Shown here: piece after piece, positions 30,771 through 37,315 of the stretch
Layout: each line of letters opens with the position of its first letter
Position numbering within the stretch: position 1 is the first letter of the stretch
IMG/VR virus record: IMGVR_UViG_3300032053_000199
Location: 1-39,210 of that record
DNA: 39,210 nt
Direction: 5' to 3' (one strand)
Source: a virus
Notes under the pieces: model-generated
Database searches by the model: none
Told to the model about the DNA's origin: nothing
Seen by the model: only the letters and a program-made list of their open reading frames with translations
Made by a program: the position numbers and the translations under genes

Positions 30771-30960
30771 TTAGATCTATCGAGGGTTCCATATTTTTAA
30801 TAACACCGTTTGCCATGTCTATTCTTCCAGCAAGATAAGACATAGATAGTAGTAATTTTAGTGCCTTTAAACTTAATCCGTTGTCAATTGCTTCGCGGTG
30901 TTCTTTCATCAACAATTCTACATATTCTGAAACATGAGTTCTTACATCAATCGGTGTCAT
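30760..30960 (-). CDS. Small hypothetical protein
   Basis: This 66-residue helical protein (ALKLLLSMSYLAGRIDMANG) has no recognised motif. It overlaps the zinc protein by 11 bp. It is probably part of the leftward early unit. Confidence 0.45.
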   Translation of the reverse strand: MTPIDVRTHVSEYVELLMKEHREAIDNGLSLKALKLLLSMSYLAGRIDMANGVIKNMEPSIDLNGK

Positions 30961-30986
30961 CTTTTAAATTCCTTCTGAAATAATAC

Positions 30987-31160
30987 TTACTCTTGTTTTT
31001 CTTTAACTTGAACAACTAAAAATAAATTCTCGTGTTTTAATTTAGCCAGTGCAGCAATGAATTCGGTGTCAAGTTCTGATAAATCAAAGGTAATTCTCCA
31101 TCCACCGTCAATTGTAGTTCTAGCCGACTGAAAGATTGCCTCTGTTATTAATTTAGTCAT
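30987..31160 (-). CDS. 57-residue hypothetical protein
   Basis: This short ORF has an ATG with GGAGAG before it and fills an otherwise empty gap between 30960 and 31191. The product begins MTKLITEAIFQSARTTIDGG, then WRITFDLSELDTEFIAALAK, with alpha/beta pattern. No motif was recognised. Ribosome site and same-strand context support it. Confidence 0.5.
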   Translation of the reverse strand: MTKLITEAIFQSARTTIDGGWRITFDLSELDTEFIAALAKLKHENLFLVVQVKEKQE

Positions 31161-31190
31161 TTAGCTCTCCATCCAATAAAATTCATATCT

Positions 31191-31811
31191 TTATTTAAAA
31201 CACCTTTTCGCTGCTTTTCGTTTAGCACTAAATATATTTTTAAATTGTTCTTTTCGACGCGCTAAATCTAAAAGCTGACTAGCAAAACGGTTGTTTTGTG
31301 GATTTTTTACATTTATATTTTGTCGTTTTAATTTTCGCTGCAATTTCTTGGCATGCTTTCTGGCATCAGAATATAGTCGCAGGACTTGTATATATTTCGA
31401 CGAGAAACTCAAAAGCTCATTATTAATAAAAGGATACTTCAATCTAACAACTACCCATCCGTCAGCTTGAATCTTTGAGTCTCTCCATAAGTCATAAGAC
31501 TCTTTTCCGTCATGAGAAGAGCCGTCTATCTCAATCACAAGCTTTTGCTTTATCCAAACAAAGTCACCAAAAAAACTGTTTATCAAAGGCCAGTTTCTCT
31601 CGTATCCATTTAAGACACCTTGACTTACTAACCACTTTTCAAAGGCAGTCTCGCTCTTGTAATTTTTAGCATTTAAACTCTTACGATATCTCTTTCGCTT
31701 CTTCTTAGCTAACAAGCCATATCTCCAATCCAGATTCGGTTCAGGGTTGCTGAGCGCAGAGTCCCCCAAACCCCCTAAGGAGTTTTGAAGGACTGTGTGC
31801 GTGTCTCTCAC
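31191..31811 (-). CDS. DUF559/Vsr-like PD-(D/E)XK nuclease
   Basis: The core (residues about 55-125) has SETAFEKWL, FFGDFVWIKQKLVIEIDGSS and D.WRDSKIQADGWVVVRLKY, the DUF559/Vsr-type endonuclease pattern. A Lys/Arg-rich C-terminus should bind DNA. The GTG at 31811 is the longest start, but a TTG at 31715 with GGAGA upstream gives a start right before the basic KKKRKRYRK segment and may be correct. The first 32 residues lie in a GC-rich, low-coding-looking stretch. This type is often a homing-like free-standing nuclease. Confidence 0.75.
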   Translation of the reverse strand: MRDTHTVLQNSLGGLGDSALSNPEPNLDWRYGLLAKKKRKRYRKSLNAKNYKSETAFEKWLVSQGVLNGYERNWPLINSFFGDFVWIKQKLVIEIDGSSHDGKESYDLWRDSKIQADGWVVVRLKYPFINNELLSFSSKYIQVLRLYSDARKHAKKLQRKLKRQNINVKNPQNNRFASQLLDLARRKEQFKNIFSAKRKAAKRCFK

Positions 31812-32087
31812 TTATCCATCTTCGGACGAGGGAGCTATCACGGCTTTGCTAGTTCCTAGCTGTTATCGATCTTATTTAGAGACGCTCGTTAGGCCAAAAG
31901 CATGGCCGATCCCAGGGCGGCTTGGCGTTTTCCAATCACAGGCCCCATTTTGCCTACGTCTTGCTTTACAAGTTCTAATAAAAGCTTTATGCTCTCATTA
32001 GAACTTTATCTACAAATACGGTTTTAAGGGAGTACGCGGCTTTCCACAAGGCCCTACTCCCTAATTATTTTCAGAAGGATTAAAAAG
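31812..32087. other. Divergent non-coding region with paired inverted repeats
   Basis: No credible gene is seen. AAGTTCTAAT (31970-31979) and ATTAGAACTT (31997-32006) form a perfect 10-bp stem with a 17-nt loop. GGGAGTA (32028-32034) and TACTCCC (32055-32061) form a second stem with an inner GGC/GCC pairing. The second hairpin precedes gene 32088 in its leader. The region must hold divergent start signals, but I could not pick a clear promoter. Confidence 0.55.
32028..32061 (+). promoter_or_regulatory. Leader hairpin before 32088 gene
   Basis: GGGAGTA and TACTCCC pair (8 bp with the flanking A-T) and an inner GGC/GCC closes further. The hairpin ends 26 bp before the ATG at 32088 and does not have a good T-run, so it may regulate translation, RNA stability or termination. 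A similar placement occurs before the 32649 gene. Confidence 0.5.
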
Positions 32088-32420
32088 ATGAGCAAACATT
32101 TACGCAGTGAATTGGAATTAAAGGCCAAAGAGTTTAAGTTCGAGCCAGACTTAACTAAGAAGAAAGGTCGAGAAATGTATAGGATTGCGATTAAGGCTAT
32201 GGATAAGATCGACTACCTACAAAAAGAAATAGAAGCCTATAAATCCCCGCACTTGTTTGTAAAAGATAATGTAGAGAAGAAAGTATTCTTGTCGAAGAAA
32301 GAGCAGGTTGCTGCTTTTATTGACAGGTATGGAGAAAACTCTCCGGAGACAAAAAGATATTTGACATGGAATAAATTGTCACTTGAAGAAGCAAAGAAAC
32401 TTCTTGCCTCACCAATTTAA
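32088..32420 (+). CDS. Lys/Glu-rich early protein
   Basis: The 110-residue protein is highly charged and helical (SKHLRSELELKAKEFKFEPD at the start). AGAAGGA precedes the ATG. It is a single-gene unit ending in an intrinsic terminator and preceded by a hairpin-rich leader, so it may be independently regulated. No domain was recognised. Confidence 0.6.
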   Translation: MSKHLRSELELKAKEFKFEPDLTKKKGREMYRIAIKAMDKIDYLQKEIEAYKSPHLFVKDNVEKKVFLSKKEQVAAFIDRYGENSPETKRYLTWNKLSLEEAKKLLASPI

Positions 32421-32474
32421 ATCTATTATTTAATAGCTGTGTTGTTTCTCACTTGTGAGAGATTGCGCTCCTTC

Positions 32475-32513
32475 GGGCTCCGGGTTTCATCTCCCGAGAG
32501 CCCATTTTTATTT
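32475..32513 (+). terminator. Intrinsic terminator after 32088-32420
   Basis: GGGCTC-CGGG pairs with CCCG-(A)-GAGCCC around a TTTCATCT loop (one bulged A) and is followed by ATTTTTATTT. It closes the single-gene unit 32088-32420. A small upstream hairpin TCTCAC-TT-GTGAGA is at 32447-32460. Confidence 0.8.
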
Positions 32514-32524
32514 ACACTTTTTAT

Positions 32525-32551
32525 TTGACTTCATATTAATATGGATATAAT
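32525..32551 (+). promoter_or_regulatory. Promoter with overlapping palindrome, for the 32649 unit
   Basis: TTGACT (32525-32530) and a perfect TATAAT (32546-32551) are 15 bp apart, somewhat short. A perfect 12-bp palindrome CATATTAATATG (32532-32543) fills most of the spacer and could bind a dimeric regulator. It drives the ATPase and the downstream early genes. Confidence 0.5.
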
Positions 32552-32598
32552 CCTACTTAAGACAAAGAATTACAAATCATAGTAACCCCCCTGTTGTC

Positions 32599-32630
32599 TA
32601 CTCCGGTCAAACCCTAAAAAGGCCGGAGTA
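32599..32630 (+). promoter_or_regulatory. Leader hairpin before the ATPase gene
   Basis: TACTCCGG (32599-32606) and CCGGAGTA (32623-32630) form a perfect 8-bp stem with a 16-nt loop, ending a few bases before AAAAGGAG. There is no T-run. It probably controls translation or RNA stability. Confidence 0.5.
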
Positions 32631-32648
32631 TCTTAAAAGGAGAAAAAG

Positions 32649-33344
32649 ATGGAATCACTATTTAAAAAAGCAGAGAAAACACAATTAAAGTTACGCATGG
32701 CCGTAATAGGCCCCAGTGGCTCAGGAAAGACGTATTCATCACTACTGATTGCCAGGGGTCTTGTGGGTCCAAAGGGAAAGATTGCAGTAGTAGACACAGA
32801 GAATGGAACTGCTGCCCTATATGTTAATCGTCCAGGAATCGGAGAATTTGACATAGCAAAGATGTCCTCCCCTTTTACGATTGATAAATATATTAAATCT
32901 ATAAACGCATGTGATGGATACGACTGTCTAGTTATTGACTCTTTAAGTCATGCATGGTCTGGAGAGGGTGGAATTCTACAAAAGAAAGAAGCTCTGGATG
33001 CTCGTGGCGGAAATTCCTTTACAAACTGGAGCCAGCTAACGCCAGAACAGAATTCACTTGTTAATGCTGTTCTGCATACAAAAATACATTTGATTACAAC
33101 CATGCGATCAAAAACTGAATATGTTATTCAACAAAATTCAGCAGGAAAATCTGCACCAAAGAAAATAGGAATGGCGCCGATTCAGCGCGAAGGTTTTGAG
33201 TATGAATTCGATCTATGCATTGAAATGTCAATGAATAACACTGCTTCATCAACAAAGGATCGCTCTAGCTTATTCCCATCAGATAGAATATTTAAACCAA
33301 CAAACGAAATTGGGTTAGAACTAAAAACCTGGCTTAGTCTATGA
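32649..33344 (+). CDS. AAA/RecA-like phage ATPase
   Basis: The 231-residue protein has Walker A GPSGSGKT (21-28), an acidic IAVVDTENGTA strand (45-55) and Walker B LVIDSLS (94-100), the layout of phage AAA_24/Sak4-like ATPases. These may act in recombination or replication. It follows its own promoter and a leader hairpin, with AAAAGGAG before the ATG. Whether it is a recombinase accessory or another NTPase cannot be said from motifs alone. Confidence 0.8.
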   Translation: MESLFKKAEKTQLKLRMAVIGPSGSGKTYSSLLIARGLVGPKGKIAVVDTENGTAALYVNRPGIGEFDIAKMSSPFTIDKYIKSINACDGYDCLVIDSLSHAWSGEGGILQKKEALDARGGNSFTNWSQLTPEQNSLVNAVLHTKIHLITTMRSKTEYVIQQNSAGKSAPKKIGMAPIQREGFEYEFDLCIEMSMNNTASSTKDRSSLFPSDRIFKPTNEIGLELKTWLSL

Positions 33345-33424
33345 TCCTGCTCATCGGCCTTATAACCACACTAGTTTTTATTATCACCACATGGATTGTG
33401 GCATGGATGCTGAGGTGTAAATGA
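33341..33424 (+). CDS. 27-residue membrane micropeptide
   Basis: The ATG overlaps the ATPase stop (ATGA) and the stop overlaps the next start (ATGA). The product MILLIGLITTLVFIITTWIV plus AWMLRCK is one strong membrane helix. Overlap at both ends supports expression. The function is unknown. Confidence 0.5.
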   Translation: MILLIGLITTLVFIITTWIVAWMLRCK

Positions 33425-33879
33425 ACCCATTACTATTATTTATTCTGAGTCTTTGTTGGGACCCTTCACCAAGTCCAGAGGTCACTAGCTACCGCGTCTA
33501 CATTGATGGCATTTACCGCGACGCCGTTACGACAACAAGGGCAACGGTTGGTGGGTTAGAACCCGGCAGAGTTTATGGGTTCACGGTAACAGCGGCGACA
33601 GTGGACGGGATAGAATCAGAGCCGAGTAACGAGCTTCGCTATGTGATGCCAGTAATGAGCATTCGTGCTGATACAAGAATGATTTATTTTCAAGTACCGC
33701 GACAGGCTAATTGGGCGAACACAGAATATTTCCTTGAATCGACTTCGGATTTCCAGACCTGGCGAAATGAAGTTTATTTGATTGATAACGAAACAGGTTC
33801 GACATCATTTGCGCACGAGCCGTATCGATTCTATAGAGTTCGGATAAATGTAAAACCAGAAGGATGCGCAGGAACATGA
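33421..33879 (+). CDS. Fibronectin type III-domain protein
   Basis: The 152-residue product starts with a short hydrophobic N-terminus (NPLLLFILSLCW) and then a FN3-type domain: WDPSPSPEVTSYRVYIDGIY, then GLEPGRVYGFTVTA and GIESEPSNELRY. A second beta-rich part follows. FN3 domains are usually in virion or extracellular proteins, so finding one in an early unit is unexpected. It may be exported and act at the surface. Confidence 0.7.
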   Translation: MNPLLLFILSLCWDPSPSPEVTSYRVYIDGIYRDAVTTTRATVGGLEPGRVYGFTVTAATVDGIESEPSNELRYVMPVMSIRADTRMIYFQVPRQANWANTEYFLESTSDFQTWRNEVYLIDNETGSTSFAHEPYRFYRVRINVKPEGCAGT

Positions 33880-34091
33880 CCAAAGATGAAGCCCAGCAAA
33901 AGGCACGAGAGGGGAGTGAATGGCCGGACAGAGTTGACGTCCTTCATGCGCGAAATAGGCAAGGCGAAAAACCAAGGCCCGATCATCCCGAATTAAATTG
34001 GCGCACTTTGGGTTGGGACAATGGATTCATGTGCTGTTACGACTGGCTTTCGGAACTCGCCCAGCCCCAAAGCAACAAGGCGGATGGATGA
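33876..34091 (+). CDS. Small hypothetical protein
   Basis: The ATG at 33876 overlaps the FN3 stop by 4 bp and is preferred over 33864. The product (about 71 residues) has DEAQQKAREGSEWPDRVDVL near the start and aromatic-rich LGWDNGFMCCYDWLSELAQP near the end. No domain was recognised. Confidence 0.5.
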   Translation: MTKDEAQQKAREGSEWPDRVDVLHARNRQGEKPRPDHPELNWRTLGWDNGFMCCYDWLSELAQPQSNKADG

Positions 34092-34696
34092 GTAAAAAGA
34101 TTTTAGATTTATCCGCTGGCAATCGAGCTATTTGGTTTAAAAAAGATCACCAGGGCGCAATGTTTTTAGACAAACGTGCCGAAGTAAATCCGACAATCGT
34201 TTGTGATACTCGCTCAATCCCCGAAGCTGCCGGATCCGGATTTGATTTAATCGTTTGGGATCCACCGCACATGAACTGTGGGCCAAACTCGAACATGAGC
34301 AAGGTCTACGGTTATCACACGACCGCCGAAATTCTCGACACGATTGAAAAGACCGCTATTGAAGCCCATCGAGTTTCAGTGCCCAACGCACTTATGGCTT
34401 TAAAGTGGAATAACCACGACATAAGACTGCAACGAGTTTTTGATTTAATGCCGCAATGGGAACCGCTGTTTGGCCATTTGACGAAAGACGGTCCCGGATC
34501 CCAAACTTATTGGACGATGCTTCGTAGGATTGGTCCCACGCCCCCCGATTCACGGCTCGATAAAGTCAGGGAGGCGCTTAATAGAGGCGTCGTAAAACTC
34601 GGTGCGTACCGTGGGGTTTACAAAGACGACAAAGAATTGCCTCATGTTTTGGATTTGATGAATGAGGCGCTACTGGATTCTAAGGAGGGGTTATGA
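34088..34696 (+). CDS. DNA methyltransferase-like protein
   Basis: The ATG at 34088 (ATGA overlap with the previous stop) gives about 202 residues starting SKKILDLSAGNRAIWF, a motif I-like sequence, then DLIVWDPPH, a DPPY-like motif IV with His in place of Tyr/Phe. This is the pattern of phage adenine-methyltransferase-like proteins. The DPPH change may alter target or activity. It has no restriction partner nearby, so self-protection is plausible. Confidence 0.7.
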   Translation: MSKKILDLSAGNRAIWFKKDHQGAMFLDKRAEVNPTIVCDTRSIPEAAGSGFDLIVWDPPHMNCGPNSNMSKVYGYHTTAEILDTIEKTAIEAHRVSVPNALMALKWNNHDIRLQRVFDLMPQWEPLFGHLTKDGPGSQTYWTMLRRIGPTPPDSRLDKVREALNRGVVKLGAYRGVYKDDKELPHVLDLMNEALLDSKEGL

Positions 34697-35127
34697 GCCG
34701 AAGTAATTATTCAGATGATTGTGAAAATAACTGGGAGTTAATTATGTGGCGAGGAAGAGTCGCGTCCTCAATACGAGGAAAGCGTGGGCAAACAATGTTG
34801 CGTGATCTTATAAAAGCTTTAGATGAAATGCCTGAAAAAAAGTTAATCACCAACGCGTTAAAAACAGAGGCTGGGTTTTGTGCCCTTGGCGTGTTGGGTA
34901 ATAAACGCGGCGTTGAAATGGATAAAATAGATCCTGAGGATTACATTTCTGTTGCTGAAACTTTCAACATAGCTCCATGTTTGGCGCAGGAAATTGTCTA
35001 CAAGAACGACGAGCAATATTACTATTTAACTCCTGAGGAGCGCTGGAATAAAATGCGATTGTGGGTTCAAGAGAAACTGATAAATAACCCACCCACCACT
35101 GAAGATAAGAGCGGGGGGAGTGTATGA
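34693..35127 (+). CDS. Conserved phage hypothetical protein
   Basis: The 144-residue protein starts SRSNYSDDCENNWELIMWRG and then RVASSIRGKRGQTMLRDLIK, a pattern I recall from small conserved proteins of unknown function in many proteobacterial phages. It also has ALGVLGNKRGVEMDKIDPED. GGAGGGG precedes the start and it is coupled to its neighbours by ATGA overlaps. No function is known. Confidence 0.65.
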   Translation: MSRSNYSDDCENNWELIMWRGRVASSIRGKRGQTMLRDLIKALDEMPEKKLITNALKTEAGFCALGVLGNKRGVEMDKIDPEDYISVAETFNIAPCLAQEIVYKNDEQYYYLTPEERWNKMRLWVQEKLINNPPTTEDKSGGSV

Positions 35128-35327
35128 CCGAATCACAATTAAATAGGGCAAACGAAATTGTTAAACTGCAAAAAGAGGCTTTTAATGTTTTGTCTCAATT
35201 CATAGAAAACAACTGGACGGTTTCAATTTCAAAAGCAGTATTAGAAGATATGTACCCAAAGAAAGGCTTCAAAGAATTAGTCGAGGGATATATTGACGAT
35301 TTGGATGAAGAGTTTAAAAAGTTATGA
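35124..35327 (+). CDS. Small helical hypothetical protein
   Basis: The 67-residue protein (TESQLNRANEIVKLQKEAFN) is helical and acidic at its C-terminus. It starts in an ATGA overlap with the upstream gene and ends in one with a micro-ORF. No motif was recognised. Confidence 0.5.
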   Translation: MTESQLNRANEIVKLQKEAFNVLSQFIENNWTVSISKAVLEDMYPKKGFKELVEGYIDDLDEEFKKL

Positions 35328-35380
35328 CCTCCTCCGAAATCACAAATCTAAGGCGCTTGGCTGAGGCGGAGGATGAATAA
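35324..35380 (+). CDS. 18-residue micro-ORF in the coupling chain
   Basis: ATG overlaps the upstream stop (ATGA) and the ORF ends inside the next start region. The product is MTSSEITNLRRLAEAEDE, charged and helical. It may only carry ribosomes to the next gene. Evidence is limited to position. Confidence 0.35.
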   Translation: MTSSEITNLRRLAEAEDE

Positions 35381-35576
35381 ACACCAAAAAGTAATGGCTG
35401 GAATTGAAAAGCGCATTAACAACCTAGAAGCCGAGAACAAAAAGCTCTTAGATACTTTGGAGCGGTATAGAGCGGCTTTGCAAATGATTGCGGCAGAATA
35501 TCCAGGTGATCCTGCAATCGGCCCACAGGGTAAAGTGGCAGTATCTTTGGCGCGGGAAGCCCTGGGGGATGAATGA
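35373..35576 (+). CDS. Small coiled-coil protein, copy 2 (complete)
   Basis: This 67-residue protein is the intact counterpart of 6-188, with the same coiled-coil segment EKRINNLEAENKKLLDTLER. It starts inside the micro-ORF at a GGAGGATGA context and ends in an ATGA overlap with the membrane peptide. Copies differ at one residue (Gly/Asp). Duplication and retained frame suggest it is useful, but the role is unknown. Confidence 0.65.
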   Translation: MNKHQKVMAGIEKRINNLEAENKKLLDTLERYRAALQMIAAEYPGDPAIGPQGKVAVSLAREALGDE

Positions 35577-35660
35577 CTTTCCATGAGGGCCATCTCACAG
35601 CCTGTTTCTTTCTTGGTTTCTTTGTTGGCGTAGTGTTTATGGCTATGGCTAAACGGTAAT
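35389..35660. repeat. Direct repeat block A, copy 2
   Basis: Matches 1-272 with three base differences. It contains most of the coiled-coil gene and the 28-residue peptide. After it, this copy carries about 155 bp absent from copy 1, including 10-bp tandem repeats, before the shared palindrome. Confidence 0.95.
35573..35659 (+). CDS. 28-residue membrane peptide, copy 2
   Basis: Same as 185-271 with Thr at position 2 and one silent change. The ATGA overlap with the coiled-coil gene is kept. It has a single membrane helix (CFFLGFFVGVVFMAMA) and basic KR tail. Conservation of frame between diverged copies supports a real peptide. No function is known. Confidence 0.6.
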   Translation: MTFHEGHLTACFFLGFFVGVVFMAMAKR

Positions 35661-35773
35661 TATCGGGACTGAATAACAACCTAGAGTTGTGTTTCCATAA
35701 CAGGTTTAATGGAAGCTTTTAAGTGACCAAACAGACTTAATAGGTTCATTTCCGGCTATTAATGCAACCAACT

Positions 35774-35810
35774 TTACATCTGTTTACATCTGTTTACATC
35801 TGTTTACATA
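35774..35810. repeat. Tandem 10-bp repeat (TGTTTACATC)
   Basis: TTTACATC is followed by TGTTTACATC twice and TGTTTACATA, so a 10-bp unit is repeated about three and a half times with one final change. It is only in the second junction copy. Spacing of about one helical turn could suit cooperative protein binding. Confidence 0.75.
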
Positions 35811-35817
35811 GTGGAAT

Positions 35818-35834
35818 ATACCAATGGTTGGTAT
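35818..35834. promoter_or_regulatory. 17-bp perfect palindrome, copy 2
   Basis: ATACCAATGGTTGGTAT is identical to 273-289, but the flanks differ (TTTTG follows). Conservation of the palindrome alone suggests function as operator or terminator. Confidence 0.5.
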
Positions 35835-35859
35835 TTTGTATCGAATACTATGCAATATA

Positions 35860-35983
35860 GATTGTCGCTTAATACTCTCAATCTACATATTTAATTGTAA
35901 AGCTATCTATTATAAAAAGGCCCCATCCTATGGGTAAAGCCATAGAATAAGGCCGTTTATGTATGGGTATTACCTATTATTAA
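35860..35983. repeat. Direct repeat block C, copy 2 (terminator block)
   Basis: Matches 400-523 with three differences. One change improves the outer stem pair of the terminator. Beyond it a different last gene follows. Confidence 0.95.
35914..35954 (-). terminator. Intrinsic terminator of the second leftward unit
   Basis: Same stem as 454-494, with the outermost G-T pair changed to G-C, and a run of five T. It ends the leftward fibre-like unit 39155-35980. Confidence 0.85.
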
Positions 35984-36597
35984 ACAGGTTCGCCAGCAGA
36001 GATGCTCAACACTTCAGCATCACCAGCTAACAACTCAACATCCAATTCTCCAAGGATGGACTTCACACCCTCGCCAAGATCCGCATCAGCCGATACTTGA
36101 ACCTTGAACGCGCCAACAGCACCAGCAGGAGCCAATGATGCAGACAGGCCATCAGCCGCTACAGTCAAAGCACCAAGCGACGGATCGCTCAGGGCCCAAC
36201 TCGGAGCGCCGTCTACTTTGGCGTCGTTACCGAACTTGTCCTTGATGGAAATGGATAGGGGTAGGGTTTGGTTTACTTTTAGAAACATATTTTTGATCTC
36301 CTCGTTATTTTCATTATAAAACAAGATGCCAACAGCATTGGTGCCGACATCAAACTTTTTTTTTAGTTCCTCAAGGTCTGTGATAACACTGTCTAGTATT
36401 TCTTTCTTGAGTAAGAATTCATTTTTCAAAGCATTCAAAGCGTCAACAATGAACTGGAAGAAACCACCAAGTCCTGTGTATTTTAAAATATCAATTTCAA
36501 GCTCTGCTATTGCGTCTAAAAGATTAGATCTCTTAGTCTTGAACTTGAGTATTTCTACGTCAATTTGCTGAACAAAATATTGTGCAAATAAATCCAT
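35980..36597 (-). CDS. Virion protein with C-terminal Ig-like domain
   Basis: The first 110 residues of this 205-residue protein are helical (KTKRSNLLDAIAELEIDILK). The C-terminal part (about 112-205) is an Ig-like beta domain (LPLSISIKDKFGNDAKVDGA) of the kind seen in phage surface proteins. It is the last gene of the second leftward unit, directly before the terminator, the same place as the unrelated 534-1205. It may be a surface or appendage protein. Confidence 0.65.
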   Translation of the reverse strand: MDLFAQYFVQQIDVEILKFKTKRSNLLDAIAELEIDILKYTGLGGFFQFIVDALNALKNEFLLKKEILDSVITDLEELKKKFDVGTNAVGILFYNENNEEIKNMFLKVNQTLPLSISIKDKFGNDAKVDGAPSWALSDPSLGALTVAADGLSASLAPAGAVGAFKVQVSADADLGEGVKSILGELDVELLAGDAEVLSISAGEPV

Positions 36598-36640
36598 GTG
36601 TATTACCTACTTCTATTTAACTTAAATAAGAATAGATTGT

Positions 36641-36982
36641 TTAAATATCATAAGCCACAAGCCAGAAAGGACAACGCTTTGCGGTAGCAGACGGGTTCTG
36701 TCTGGTTATCCTTATAAATTTAACCCCATCACCTATGAATTGCTTTCCAATAGGCAGTAGGACAGTGTTTCCCGTTACCGATATAGCTCTAATATCTTCG
36801 AAAGTTCCAACCACTCCCCATTGCAGCAGATACAGGGAACTCTTGTTATCTGTATCGACTGCCCCTGAGGCTCCGAACTCTTTTATGATAAACCGTTTCC
36901 CAACAGCAATCGGTCCTATATCTGTCGTATCCGTAGCTCCAGCAGCTAAAATTGATAATTTAATTACTGTTCTATCAGCCAT
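36641..36982 (-). CDS. Small beta-rich virion-type protein
   Basis: This 113-residue protein (DRTVIKLSILAAGATDTTDI) has beta pattern and a compact domain. It resembles 36982-37314 in size and general pattern and both may be small appendage proteins. The stop of 36982-37314 is adjacent. No named family. Confidence 0.5.
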   Translation of the reverse strand: MADRTVIKLSILAAGATDTTDIGPIAVGKRFIIKEFGASGAVDTDNKSSLYLLQWGVVGTFEDIRAISVTGNTVLLPIGKQFIGDGVKFIRITRQNPSATAKRCPFWLVAYDI

Positions 36983-37314
36983 TAGAAAAGACCTCCAACA
37001 AAGTACGCGCCGAGAAACTTAGCTGTTAGATCTGTATTCACTAATTTAATCCGCATGACCTTTGTGCCATTGCCAGTGAATTGTTGAAGTGTCATTTGTA
37101 CTGCATCTGAATAAGTGGCTATCAAAAGTTTATTGGTTCCAGCGGGGTCCCAGATTATTTCGATATGAGTGTCAAGAGCCGGAGGGGAAGCGCTTCCACC
37201 AATTTCCATAAGAGTCATTACAGACCCATTTGGAACTACATAGTCCTGAGTAACAGTAGTTGATGCTGCTACCTCTTGATATAATCTTTGATCTACTACT
37301 ACTTGATCGGCCAT
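36982..37314 (-). CDS. Small beta-rich virion-type protein
   Basis: The ATG at 37314 has AGAGGA before it and lies one base after the upstream stop. The longer frame from 37350 would overlap. About 110 residues, start ADQVVVDQRLYQEVAASTTV, beta-rich with APGT-like loops. Probably a tail or fibre component. No domain was recognised. Confidence 0.5.
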   Translation of the reverse strand: MADQVVVDQRLYQEVAASTTVTQDYVVPNGSVMTLMEIGGSASPPALDTHIEIIWDPAGTNKLLIATYSDAVQMTLQQFTGNGTKVMRIKLVNTDLTAKFLGAYFVGGLF

Positions 37315-37315
37315 A

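Larger units (their letters stand above)
35661..35913. other. Non-coding convergent junction, copy 2
   Basis: No credible gene is seen. It holds a tandem repeat (35774-35810), the 17-bp palindrome (35818-35834) and the start of block C (35860). Bases 35661-35815 are unique to this copy. Confidence 0.6.

Noticed and set aside
35774-35810. CRISPR-like repeat array
   Set aside because: Units are 10 bp and directly adjacent with no spacers, and no Cas genes are present.
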